Origin: an uncultured Bacilli bacterium
GTDB taxonomy: Bacteria > Bacillota_I > Bacilli_A > RF39 > UBA660
Reading direction: 5' to 3'
Length of the DNA: 9,857 nucleotides
Assembly (NCBI GenBank): GCA_947600015.1
Contig: CANQFX010000042.1
Location: 1 to 9,857, forward strand
In this document: one piece after another, positions 1 to 6,778 of the stretch
How positions within the stretch are numbered: the first letter of the stretch is position 1
Layout: every line of letters starts with the position of its first letter
Translations under genes and position numbers: made by a program
Notes under the pieces: generated by a model
Databases searched by the model: none
Seen by the model: the letters and a program-made list of their open reading frames with translations, nothing else
What the model was told of the DNA's origin: nothing

Positions 1-578
1 GAATTTCTATGATTGGAACAAAATTAAAAATTGTAAAACCTGGTACAGATGAGGAACTTTCTCAGGGAGTAATTGGAGAGATTTGTATTAAAGGTGCGTC
101 TATTATGAGAGAATATTATAATGATGAAAAAGAAACCAAACAAACTTTAATTGATGGGTGGTTACATACTGGAGATATGGGATATCAGTCTAAGGATGAT
201 AACCAACTTTATTTTTCTTCCCGTAAAGGTAATATGATTATTTCTAGTGGGGTTAATGTATATCCGAATGTGATAGAAGAGGTGATTGAATCTCATGAAG
301 CAGTATCGATGTGTGCTGTGATTGGTATCAAAGATCAATATAAGGGAGAAATTCCTAAGGCTTTTATTGTTTTGAATGAAGGTTATGATTTAGATGAAAA
401 TTTAGAGAAAAGTATTAAAATGTTATGTGAGAAAAATTTAAATAAATATTCTGTTCCTAAAAAGTATGAGTATATAGAAAAATTACCTCAAACTTTATTA
501 GGTAAAGTGAGTCATAAAGATTTACGAGATTATGAACAAGGAAATTATTATGTAAAAAGTAAGAAAGTAAGTGGTTAA
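1..578 (+). CDS. AMP-forming acyl-CoA/acyl-ACP synthetase, C-terminal part (5' end outside window)
   Basis: Only the last ~191 codons are present; the reading frame is open from the first complete codon (position 3), so the ATG at 9 is internal. Enzymes of this ANL superfamily activate a carboxylic acid, usually a fatty acid, as an acyl-adenylate and pass it to CoA or ACP in the cytosol or at the membrane face. Visible family motifs, in order, are GEICIKG, then DGWLHTGDMGY (the adenylate-binding Asp motif), then the hinge region SSRKGNMIISSGVNVYP, and near the end PQTLLGKVSHKDLR with the catalytic-type Lys of the A10 motif. Both the end of the N-domain and the mobile C-terminal domain (AMP-binding_C) are therefore intact. 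The stop codon (576-578) overlaps or abuts the start of the HAD-PlsC gene, indicating an operon and translational coupling. That context suggests fatty-acid activation for lipid acylation, but the substrate cannot be read from this fragment; an aryl- or succinylbenzoate-CoA ligase is possible. Confidence 0.88.
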   Translation, partial: ISMIGTKLKIVKPGTDEELSQGVIGEICIKGASIMREYYNDEKETKQTLIDGWLHTGDMGYQSKDDNQLYFSSRKGNMIISSGVNVYPNVIEEVIESHEAVSMCAVIGIKDQYKGEIPKAFIVLNEGYDLDENLEKSIKMLCEKNLNKYSVPKKYEYIEKLPQTLLGKVSHKDLRDYEQGNYYVKSKKVSG

Positions 579-2013
579 TGTGAAAATAGGAATTGATGTA
601 GACGGTGTATTAACAAATTTAGAAGAATATCAATTAAAATATGGGAAGAAATATTTTAAAAATGTGAATAATGTGAATGAAAAAGGCTATGATATTTGCG
701 AAATATTCCATTGTACTAAAGAAGAAGAAAAAAAATTTTGGACAAAATATATTTGGAAATATTGTTTAATAGAACCAATTGTTAAAGATGCAAAAAAGGT
801 AATTGATAACTTAAAAAAAGATGGTCATGATATATATATTATTACTAGTAGAGCACACACAACAGAAGAAAATGCATTAGGAAGTCTCTTTCGAAAAATG
901 TTAGAAACTTGGCTTAGAAAAAATGGGATTATATATGATGGAATTTATTATTGCTCAGAAAGTCAAGGTTCTAATGAAAAGTATCAAATTTGTAAAGACT
1001 TAGGCATTGATATTATGATAGAGGACAATGAAGAAAATATTAATAAGATTAAGGAAATCGCTACTGTTATTTGTATTAATGCAAAGTATAATCAGTCAGA
1101 TTTAGGTAATACTGTTTTGCGTATAGACAATTTTTCTCAAGTTTATGATATCTTACATCAAGAGAATCATGAAGATAAAGAAATAGATGAGGTAGAAAAG
1201 TTTGATAAAGATAGACATAGGAATGGATATATTATTGCTAGGAATATTGGAACTCCAGTTTTTAAGTTGCTTTTAAAACCGACTATTATCAATAAACAAT
1301 ATATACCTAAACAGGGGCCATTGATATTATGTGGCAATCATTTGCATGTTTGGGATCAGTTTCCAGTAATTTGTTCTACCAACAGAGTAACTCATTGGAT
1401 GTCTAAAAAAGAATATTTTGATGGAAAGATGGGATTGTTTTTTGAAAAAACAGGAGCAATTTGTGTTGATAGATATGGTGATGCACATAAATCATTTGAT
1501 GAAGCTTTAAATTATTTAGAAATTGGTAGTGCAGTTGGATTATTTCCAGAAGGGACGAGAAATCATTTGAAGATGCAAAAAATTCAAGAGATATATAATG
1601 AAATTGAACCTTTTATATCTGAAGAAGCATTCATAACACGATTAAAAGAACAGAATCCTTTATTATCACAATTTGAAGTTTTATATAAGTTATATAAGAA
1701 TGGTGATATTTCAAAGCAGGAATTTACTCATTCTCTTTTCCATATTGATTATTTTTTAAAGTGCAATCTTTCCCAAGAGGAATATGAAGATTCTTTGCTT
1801 CTTCCATTTAAATATGGTGCTGTTTCTATGGCACAAAAAACGAATGCTATTATCGTTCCATTTGCGGTTACTGGAGATTATGAGATTGGTAATGATAATT
1901 TGATGGTTCGCTTTGGTGAAGGATTTACTGTGGGTGATATGCCACTTGAAGATGCAAATTGTGAACTTAGAAGCAAAGTTTTAACATTGTTGAAAGAAAA
2001 TAAAAAAATGTGA
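571..2013 (+). CDS. HAD 5'-nucleotidase-like phosphatase fused to PlsC-type acyltransferase
   Basis: Two domains lie in one 480-residue chain (numbered from GTG 571). Residues 1-195 are a soluble HAD hydrolase of the 5'(3')-deoxyribonucleotidase type: motif I GIDVDGVLT with D9 and D11, motif II IITSR (T92/S93), a Lys at 137 in NEKYQICKDLGID, and acidic motif IV IEDN (E151, D152). After an acidic linker (about 196-212), residues 213-480 form a lysophosphatidic-acid-type acyltransferase. It has the HX4D motif in NHLHVWDQ (H257, D262), the acceptor-site motif FPEGTR (325-330), then LPFKYGAVSMAQ (from 411) and IVPFAVTGDYEI. All expected catalytic residues are present in both halves. About 79 residues (332-410) are inserted between EGTR and PFKYGA, where PlsC proteins normally have roughly ten. 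The start is uncertain: GTG 571 overlaps the upstream gene by 8 bases, while GTG 580 (MKIGIDVDGV) lies one base after its stop. Neither has a clear ribosome binding site, so coupling to the ligase gene is likely. Likely role: acylation in phospholipid or other lipid synthesis. The HAD substrate is unknown. Confidence 0.88.
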   Translation: MVNVKIGIDVDGVLTNLEEYQLKYGKKYFKNVNNVNEKGYDICEIFHCTKEEEKKFWTKYIWKYCLIEPIVKDAKKVIDNLKKDGHDIYIITSRAHTTEENALGSLFRKMLETWLRKNGIIYDGIYYCSESQGSNEKYQICKDLGIDIMIEDNEENINKIKEIATVICINAKYNQSDLGNTVLRIDNFSQVYDILHQENHEDKEIDEVEKFDKDRHRNGYIIARNIGTPVFKLLLKPTIINKQYIPKQGPLILCGNHLHVWDQFPVICSTNRVTHWMSKKEYFDGKMGLFFEKTGAICVDRYGDAHKSFDEALNYLEIGSAVGLFPEGTRNHLKMQKIQEIYNEIEPFISEEAFITRLKEQNPLLSQFEVLYKLYKNGDISKQEFTHSLFHIDYFLKCNLSQEEYEDSLLLPFKYGAVSMAQKTNAIIVPFAVTGDYEIGNDNLMVRFGEGFTVGDMPLEDANCELRSKVLTLLKENKKM

Positions 2014-2038
2014 CTTCTTGTAAAGTTACTTTTTTTTT
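2010..2038 (+). terminator. Rho-independent terminator overlapping the HAD-PlsC stop codon
   Basis: A 7-bp stem (2010-2016 with 2023-2029, one G-T wobble) closes a 6-base loop and is followed at once by nine T residues (2030-2038). The TGA stop at 2011-2013 lies inside the 5' arm. The stem is short and AT-rich, but the long T run makes it credible. It would end the ligase/HAD-PlsC operon. Confidence 0.65.
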
Positions 2039-2046
2039 GATATACT
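2018..2046 (+). promoter_or_regulatory. Putative sigma-A promoter for the hybrid histidine kinase
   Basis: TTGTAA (2018-2023, 4/6 to the -35 consensus) and TATACT (2041-2046, 5/6 to the -10 consensus) are separated by exactly 17 bases. The -35 lies in the loop of the preceding terminator, so the two signals are interleaved. The expected start of transcription near 2053 leaves a very short leader before the ribosome binding site AGAGGTGG (2057-2064). A TAAAAT at 2051 is an alternative -10, but it lacks a -35. Confidence 0.4.
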
Positions 2047-2068
2047 TTGATAAAATAGAGGTGGTATT

Positions 2069-4432
2069 TTGAATTCTATAACTTTTCAAATTTGCAGTTT
2101 CTTTTATATTTTTATGTTAATTATTTTATATTTTGGCAAGAAAAGAATTAAGACAGCAGAAAATGCGATTTTTTCTTATATTCTAGTTTCTAATTTTATT
2201 GGATTAATTTTAGATGTGGCGAGTATATTTACGATTTTACACTTAGATACAATTCCTATAATTAATTTCATAGTATGTAAGGGCTATTTAATTTATTTAA
2301 CAACTTGGATAACCTTATTTACATTTTATATTTTTGTTATTTCAAAAAACAGAGAGAGTACTAATTATAAAAATTATATTTCTACAATAAAAAAACGAAT
2401 TATTTTTATTTATATTTGTTTTATATGTATTCTTATATGCTTGCCTCTATATTATAATACTGTTCCAGGACAAGTTTATTCATATGGACCAGCTGCTAAT
2501 GTATTATATTTATATAGTGGTATTTGTGTATTGTTATGGAATATTATTTTACTAAAGAATTATAAAAATATTAGACAGTTAAAATATTTGCCTATCTTTG
2601 CATATATAGTTTTGGGTATTTGTGTAATTTTTATTCAGTTTTTTAATCCTAGTTTATTACTTATGACTTCCATGGAAAGTTTTATCATTTTTATTATGTA
2701 TAACACGATTGAAAATCCTGATGTAAAAATGATTGAACAGTTAGAGATTGCTAAAGATGCTGCGAATAAAGCAAATTCTGCTAAGACAGACTTTTTATCA
2801 AATATGTCTCATGAAATTAGAACTCCTTTGAATGCTATTGTTGGATTTAGTGATTGTATTGAAGAAGCAAAAACATTAGAAGAAGCAAAAGAAAATGCAA
2901 AAGATATTGTAAATGCTTCTAATACTTTGTTAGAGATTGTCAATGGAATTTTAGATATTTCGAAGATTGAAGCGGGAAAACTTGATATTATTAATACACC
3001 ATATGATGCTCCAAATACGTTTCTAGAAGTAGCGAAATTGATTACGCCAAAAATGAAAGAAAAAGCTCTTGACTTTACATATTCTATTGCACCAGATCTA
3101 CCTAAAACATTATATGGGGATCATGCTAATATTAAAAAGGTAATTACAAATTTATTGAGTAATGCTTATAAATATACAGATTCTGGATTTGTTCATTATG
3201 ATGTAAGTTGTGTTGTGACAAATCAAATTTGTAAAGTCATTATTAGTGTAGAAGATTCTGGAAGAGGAATTAAAAAGGAAAGTGTAGATAAGTTATTTAC
3301 AAAGTTTGAACGATTAGAAGAAGATAGAAATACTACCATTGAGGGAACGGGTCTTGGACTTGCCCTTACGAAGCAATTAGTAGAATTAATGGGTGGAAAA
3401 ATTATTGTTCATACAATTTATGGTAAAGGTTCTAAGTTTACTGTTATATTGAATCAAAAAATTGATTCTACTCCAATAAAAGAAAAACAAGAGATTAAAG
3501 AAACATTGGATTTAACAGACCAAAAGATATTGTTAGTCGATGATAATGCCTTAAATTTAAAAGTGGCTACAAAATTATTGGAACGTTATCATGCTAATTC
3601 AATTACTACAGTAGATAATGGCTTTTCTTGTATTGAAAAAATTCAAGCAGGAGAAAAATATGATGTTATTTTATTAGATGATATGATGCCTAAAATGAGT
3701 GGAGTAGAAACATTAAAAAAACTAAAAGAAATTCCAGGATTTCATATTCCTGTTGTTGCTTTAACAGCCAATGCAATTACAGGGATGAAAGAAAAATATT
3801 TGCAGGATGGTTTCCGTGGTTATCTTGCAAAACCAATGGAAAAAGAACAAGTAATTCAAGTATTAAATGAAGTACTAGAACGTACACCAACAAAAGAAAT
3901 GAATTCTGTAGAGGAATCAAGTTTTGAAGAACCAGCAAAAGAAAATGAAATTATTCCTGTCAGTGAAGAAGAAGCTTCTGAATTAGAAAATACGATGAAT
4001 CTTTCTTCCGTGAAAGAACAAATTGAATTGTTAGAAGAAAGTGCTCCTGTTTATGATGAAGCTTATTTAAGAGAACAAGGAGTAGATTTAGATCATGCCT
4101 TAGAATTATTAGGAGATATTGAGATGTATCAAATGACAATCCAAGATTATCTGGCAGAAGTAGAGGAAAAATGGGGACGTATTCTAGAATATAAAAATCA
4201 ATCCGATATGCCAAATTATGCAATTGAAGTACATTCCTTAAAGAGTGATGCAAAATATTTAGGATTTATGACGCTTGCCGATATTGCGTATCAGCATGAA
4301 TTAAAAAGTAAAGAAAATAATAGTGAATTTGTTTCTGCTCATTTTGAAGAATTAGAACTGGAATTTAAAAAGACATTGGAGATTACTAAAAATTATGTTG
4401 GTTATTTGAAGTCTCAAGATCTTTTGTCCTAA
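2069..4432 (+). CDS. Hybrid sensor histidine kinase (7TM-HisKA-HATPase-REC-Hpt)
   Basis: A membrane-bound phosphorelay kinase of 787 residues. Residues 1-212 hold about seven hydrophobic segments (near 8-22, 34-56, 63-92, 111-127, 143-163, 173-190, 194-211), resembling the 7-TM sensor modules of Firmicutes kinases and GGDEF proteins. HisKA follows with SNMSHEIRTPLNAIVGFSD (phospho-His H248). HATPase has the N box LLSNAYKYT (N365), G1 EDSGRGI (D396, G398, G400) and G2 EGTGLGLAL (425-433). The receiver, about 485-605, has acidic pair D491/D492, phospho-Asp D537 in LLDDMMP, T566 and K588. An acidic Glu-rich linker (about 606-670) leads to an Hpt domain with phospho-His H722 in EVHSLKSDAKYLG. Every phosphotransfer residue is present, so a His248-Asp537-His722 relay is expected. 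The start is TTG with AGAGGTGG (2057-2064) four bases upstream; no ATG in this frame lies near it. The gene sits alone between a promoter and a terminator, with no response regulator nearby. The signal and output are unknown. Confidence 0.95.
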   Translation: MNSITFQICSFFYIFMLIILYFGKKRIKTAENAIFSYILVSNFIGLILDVASIFTILHLDTIPIINFIVCKGYLIYLTTWITLFTFYIFVISKNRESTNYKNYISTIKKRIIFIYICFICILICLPLYYNTVPGQVYSYGPAANVLYLYSGICVLLWNIILLKNYKNIRQLKYLPIFAYIVLGICVIFIQFFNPSLLLMTSMESFIIFIMYNTIENPDVKMIEQLEIAKDAANKANSAKTDFLSNMSHEIRTPLNAIVGFSDCIEEAKTLEEAKENAKDIVNASNTLLEIVNGILDISKIEAGKLDIINTPYDAPNTFLEVAKLITPKMKEKALDFTYSIAPDLPKTLYGDHANIKKVITNLLSNAYKYTDSGFVHYDVSCVVTNQICKVIISVEDSGRGIKKESVDKLFTKFERLEEDRNTTIEGTGLGLALTKQLVELMGGKIIVHTIYGKGSKFTVILNQKIDSTPIKEKQEIKETLDLTDQKILLVDDNALNLKVATKLLERYHANSITTVDNGFSCIEKIQAGEKYDVILLDDMMPKMSGVETLKKLKEIPGFHIPVVALTANAITGMKEKYLQDGFRGYLAKPMEKEQVIQVLNEVLERTPTKEMNSVEESSFEEPAKENEIIPVSEEEASELENTMNLSSVKEQIELLEESAPVYDEAYLREQGVDLDHALELLGDIEMYQMTIQDYLAEVEEKWGRILEYKNQSDMPNYAIEVHSLKSDAKYLGFMTLADIAYQHELKSKENNSEFVSAHFEELELEFKKTLEITKNYVGYLKSQDLLS

Positions 4433-4445
4433 TTTCTAGTGATAA

Positions 4446-4484
4446 GAAAGAAGTATCTTATGTTTTAAAATACTTCTTTTTCTG
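4446..4484 (+). terminator. Rho-independent terminator after the histidine kinase
   Basis: A perfect 10-bp inverted repeat (4447-4456, AAAGAAGTAT, with 4470-4479, ATACTTCTTT) encloses a 13-base loop, and the T tract starts in the 3' arm and runs to about 4481. The stem is AT-rich and the loop rather large, so strength is uncertain. Placement 14 bases after the kinase stop and before the tex promoter supports the call. Confidence 0.65.
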
Positions 4485-4515
4485 TCTATTATTTTATGAA
4501 TTGTCGTTTCTTTTG

Positions 4516-4524
4516 TGTTAAAAT
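4516..4524 (+). promoter_or_regulatory. Extended -10 promoter for tex
   Basis: TGTTAAAAT is a TGn extension plus TAAAAT (4519-4524, 5/6 to the -10 consensus). No good -35 is seen at 16-18 bases, which extended -10 promoters tolerate. Transcription would begin near 4531, just before the ribosome binding site TGAGGT (4537-4542). This argues that the upstream in-frame ATG at 4496 is not the tex start. Confidence 0.45.
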
Positions 4525-4549
4525 AGAAATAGATAGTGAGGTTAGAAAC

Positions 4550-6703
4550 ATGAATGAAATGATTATAAAAGAAATCGCACAAAATTTAGTAATTACTGAA
4601 AAACAAGTAAATACTGTATTAACTTTATTAGAAGAAGGAAATACAGTACCTTTTATTGCTCGATATCGAAAGGAAGCAACCAATGCTTTAGATGAAGAAA
4701 TGATTCGCAAGATTCAAGAGGTATATCTTTACCAAGTAAATTTATTAAAACGTAAAGAAGATGTCATACGTTTGATTGAGGAAAAAGGACTTCTTACGGA
4801 GGAATTGAAAGATTCTATTATGAATTGTAGTAAATTAGTCGAAGTAGAGGATTTGTATCGTCCATATAAGGAGAAGAAAAAGACCAAAGCAACGGAGGCA
4901 ATTGCACAGGGATTAGAACCACTTGCCAAAATGATGATGGCTTTTCCAATGGATGGAACGATAGAGAAAATGGTTTCGAAATTTGTTAAAGAAGATTTGC
5001 CAATGGAAAAATGTATTGAGGGTGCACAATATATCATTGCGGAGTGGATTAGTGATTATGCAGGGTATCGTAAATGGATTCGTAGTTATTTTTATAGAAA
5101 TGGAATTCTTTCTTCCAAAATAAAAAAATCTGCAAAAGATGATAAGAAAGTATATGAGATGTATTATGATTATCAAGAACCAATTAAATGGGTAAAACCA
5201 CATCGTATTTTGGCAGTAAATCGAGGAGAAAAGGAAAAGGTATTAACCGTTTCTTTGGATGTAGAAAAAGAAGACATTCTTTCTTATTTAAAGAAAAAAG
5301 TGATCAAAAACGAAAAGTCATTTGTTTGTCCTTATGTAATGAATGCAATCGAAGATGCTTATAAGCGTTTGATTGCTCCTTCGATGGAACGAGAAATTCG
5401 TAGTGATTTAACGGAAGTAGGCGAAGAAGCAGCAATTAATAATTTTGGTAAAAATTTGGAATCTTTATTACTTACTCCTCCTATGAAGGAAAATGTTGTA
5501 TTGGCCTTTGATCCAGGTTATGTAAATGGTTGCAAATTAGCAGTAGTAGATAAAAATGGAAAATATTTAGATTCTACTGTAGTCAAACCTTTTTTGAATC
5601 ATAATACAGAAGAAAATATGAAACATTCTAAAGAAGTGGTTCGGCAATTGATTGAAAAATATCATGTCGATATTATCGCAATTGGGAATGGAACGGCATC
5701 TAGAGAATCAGAAAAATTTTGTGCAGATTTAATCAAGGAGTATCATCTTCCTTGTAAGTATGTGATTGTCTCAGAAGCAGGAGCTTCTATTTATAGTGCT
5801 TCTCCTGTTGCGATTGAAGAGTTTCCTGATTTAGCGGTCGAAAAAAGAAGTGCTGTTAGTATTGGACGGAGATTACAAGATCCTCTTGCGGAACTTGTAA
5901 AAATTCCTCCCGAGGGAATTGGGGTTGGACTATATCAGCATGATGTCTCACAAAAGAAACTAGCAGAATCGTTAGATTTTGTGGTAGAAAAATGTGTCAA
6001 TAGTGTAGGAGTAAACATTAATACCGCATCCCCATCTTTATTAAAATATGTTTCAGGAATTACAAAAAAAGCGATTGAAAAAATTATAGATTATCGTAAT
6101 CAGTTTGGCAAAATTACATCTAGAGAAGAAATACAAAAGAAGAAACTTCTTTCGGATAAAGCCTATGAACAGGCCATTGGATTTTTACGTATTGTTGATG
6201 GTGACAATGTGCTAGACTCTACTGCTATTCATCCGGAAAGTTATGAAGTTGCTTTGAAATTATTAAAAGAGATGGATGCCAAGAAAGAAGAAATTGGAAC
6301 GGAACATTTAATTCAAAAACTAAATCAAATTTCTATGGAAGAATATGCAAAAAAATTAGATACCGATTCTTATACGTTAGAAGATGTCATTCTTTCATTA
6401 AAAAAACCAAATTTAGATCCACGAGATGAAATGCCACAGCCATTATTAAAAAGTGATGTTTTAGATATTAAAGATTTAAAAATTGGTATGAAATTACAAG
6501 GAACGGTTCGCAATGTAGTAGATTTTGGAGCCTTTATTGATATTGGTTTACATCATGATGGATTGGCTCACATTTCCAAATTAACAAATCAATATATTAA
6601 ACATCCTAGTGAAGTATTGAGTGTTGGAGATATTGTGGATTGTTATGTTGATGATATCTCTTTAGAAAAAGAAAAAGTTAGTTTGAGTCTATTAGAAAGA
6701 TAA
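4550..6703 (+). CDS. tex: Tex, S1-domain RNA-binding transcription accessory protein
   Basis: A 717-residue protein matching the Tex family along its whole length (usual length 710-780). Tex proteins bind RNA, associate with the transcription machinery and are cytosolic; their exact cellular role is not settled. The N-terminal Tex domain has the typical EEGNTVPFIARYRKEAT segment. A YqgF/RuvX-like nuclease fold begins at VLAFDPGYVNGCKLAVVD (D321) and includes AIGNGTASRESEKF. The very conserved block RRLQDPLAELVKIPPEGIGV and YQHDVSQKKL follows. A helix-hairpin-helix region starts near residue 488 (VNINTASPSLLKYVSGI), and a C-terminal S1 RNA-binding domain spans about 642-717 (GTVRNVVDFGAFIDIG). 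The ATG at 4550 is chosen because TGAGGT lies 7 bases upstream and the protein then begins MNEMIIKEIA, as usual for Tex. An in-frame ATG at 4496 adds 18 unlike residues and overlaps the putative promoter. No convincing terminator separates it from cdsA. Confidence 0.96.
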   Translation: MNEMIIKEIAQNLVITEKQVNTVLTLLEEGNTVPFIARYRKEATNALDEEMIRKIQEVYLYQVNLLKRKEDVIRLIEEKGLLTEELKDSIMNCSKLVEVEDLYRPYKEKKKTKATEAIAQGLEPLAKMMMAFPMDGTIEKMVSKFVKEDLPMEKCIEGAQYIIAEWISDYAGYRKWIRSYFYRNGILSSKIKKSAKDDKKVYEMYYDYQEPIKWVKPHRILAVNRGEKEKVLTVSLDVEKEDILSYLKKKVIKNEKSFVCPYVMNAIEDAYKRLIAPSMEREIRSDLTEVGEEAAINNFGKNLESLLLTPPMKENVVLAFDPGYVNGCKLAVVDKNGKYLDSTVVKPFLNHNTEENMKHSKEVVRQLIEKYHVDIIAIGNGTASRESEKFCADLIKEYHLPCKYVIVSEAGASIYSASPVAIEEFPDLAVEKRSAVSIGRRLQDPLAELVKIPPEGIGVGLYQHDVSQKKLAESLDFVVEKCVNSVGVNINTASPSLLKYVSGITKKAIEKIIDYRNQFGKITSREEIQKKKLLSDKAYEQAIGFLRIVDGDNVLDSTAIHPESYEVALKLLKEMDAKKEEIGTEHLIQKLNQISMEEYAKKLDTDSYTLEDVILSLKKPNLDPRDEMPQPLLKSDVLDIKDLKIGMKLQGTVRNVVDFGAFIDIGLHHDGLAHISKLTNQYIKHPSEVLSVGDIVDCYVDDISLEKEKVSLSLLER

Positions 6704-6726
6704 TGCTTTTTCGGCAAAATCTTCTA

Positions 6727-6755
6727 TTGTTTTCCCTAAGAATTTATATTATACT
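6727..6755 (+). promoter_or_regulatory. Possible promoter upstream of cdsA
   Basis: TATACT (6750-6755, 5/6 to the -10 consensus) has TTGTTT (6727-6732, only 3/6 to the -35 consensus) at a 17-base spacing. The predicted transcript start near 6762 falls almost on the ribosome binding site GGAGGG (6763-6768), which is tight. Read-through from tex could equally drive cdsA-rseP. Confidence 0.3.
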
Positions 6756-6778
6756 TATTATTGGAGGGTAGTATCGAT

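Noticed and set aside
3960..4253. Minus-strand open frame of 97 codons inside the histidine kinase gene
   Set aside because: It lies wholly under the linker and Hpt coding region, encodes a low-complexity Leu/His-rich product of no recognisable family, and is best explained as an antisense shadow of AT-rich coding sequence.
4489..5203. Three minus-strand open frames (4489-4710, 4729-5037, 4913-5203) over the start of tex
   Set aside because: They overlap one another and the well-supported tex gene, lack family features, and look like shadows.
6704..6740. Possible terminator between tex and cdsA
   Set aside because: The only pairing near the tex stop is TTTT-CGGC-AAAA, a four-pair A-T stem with no T run after it; not enough for a terminator call.
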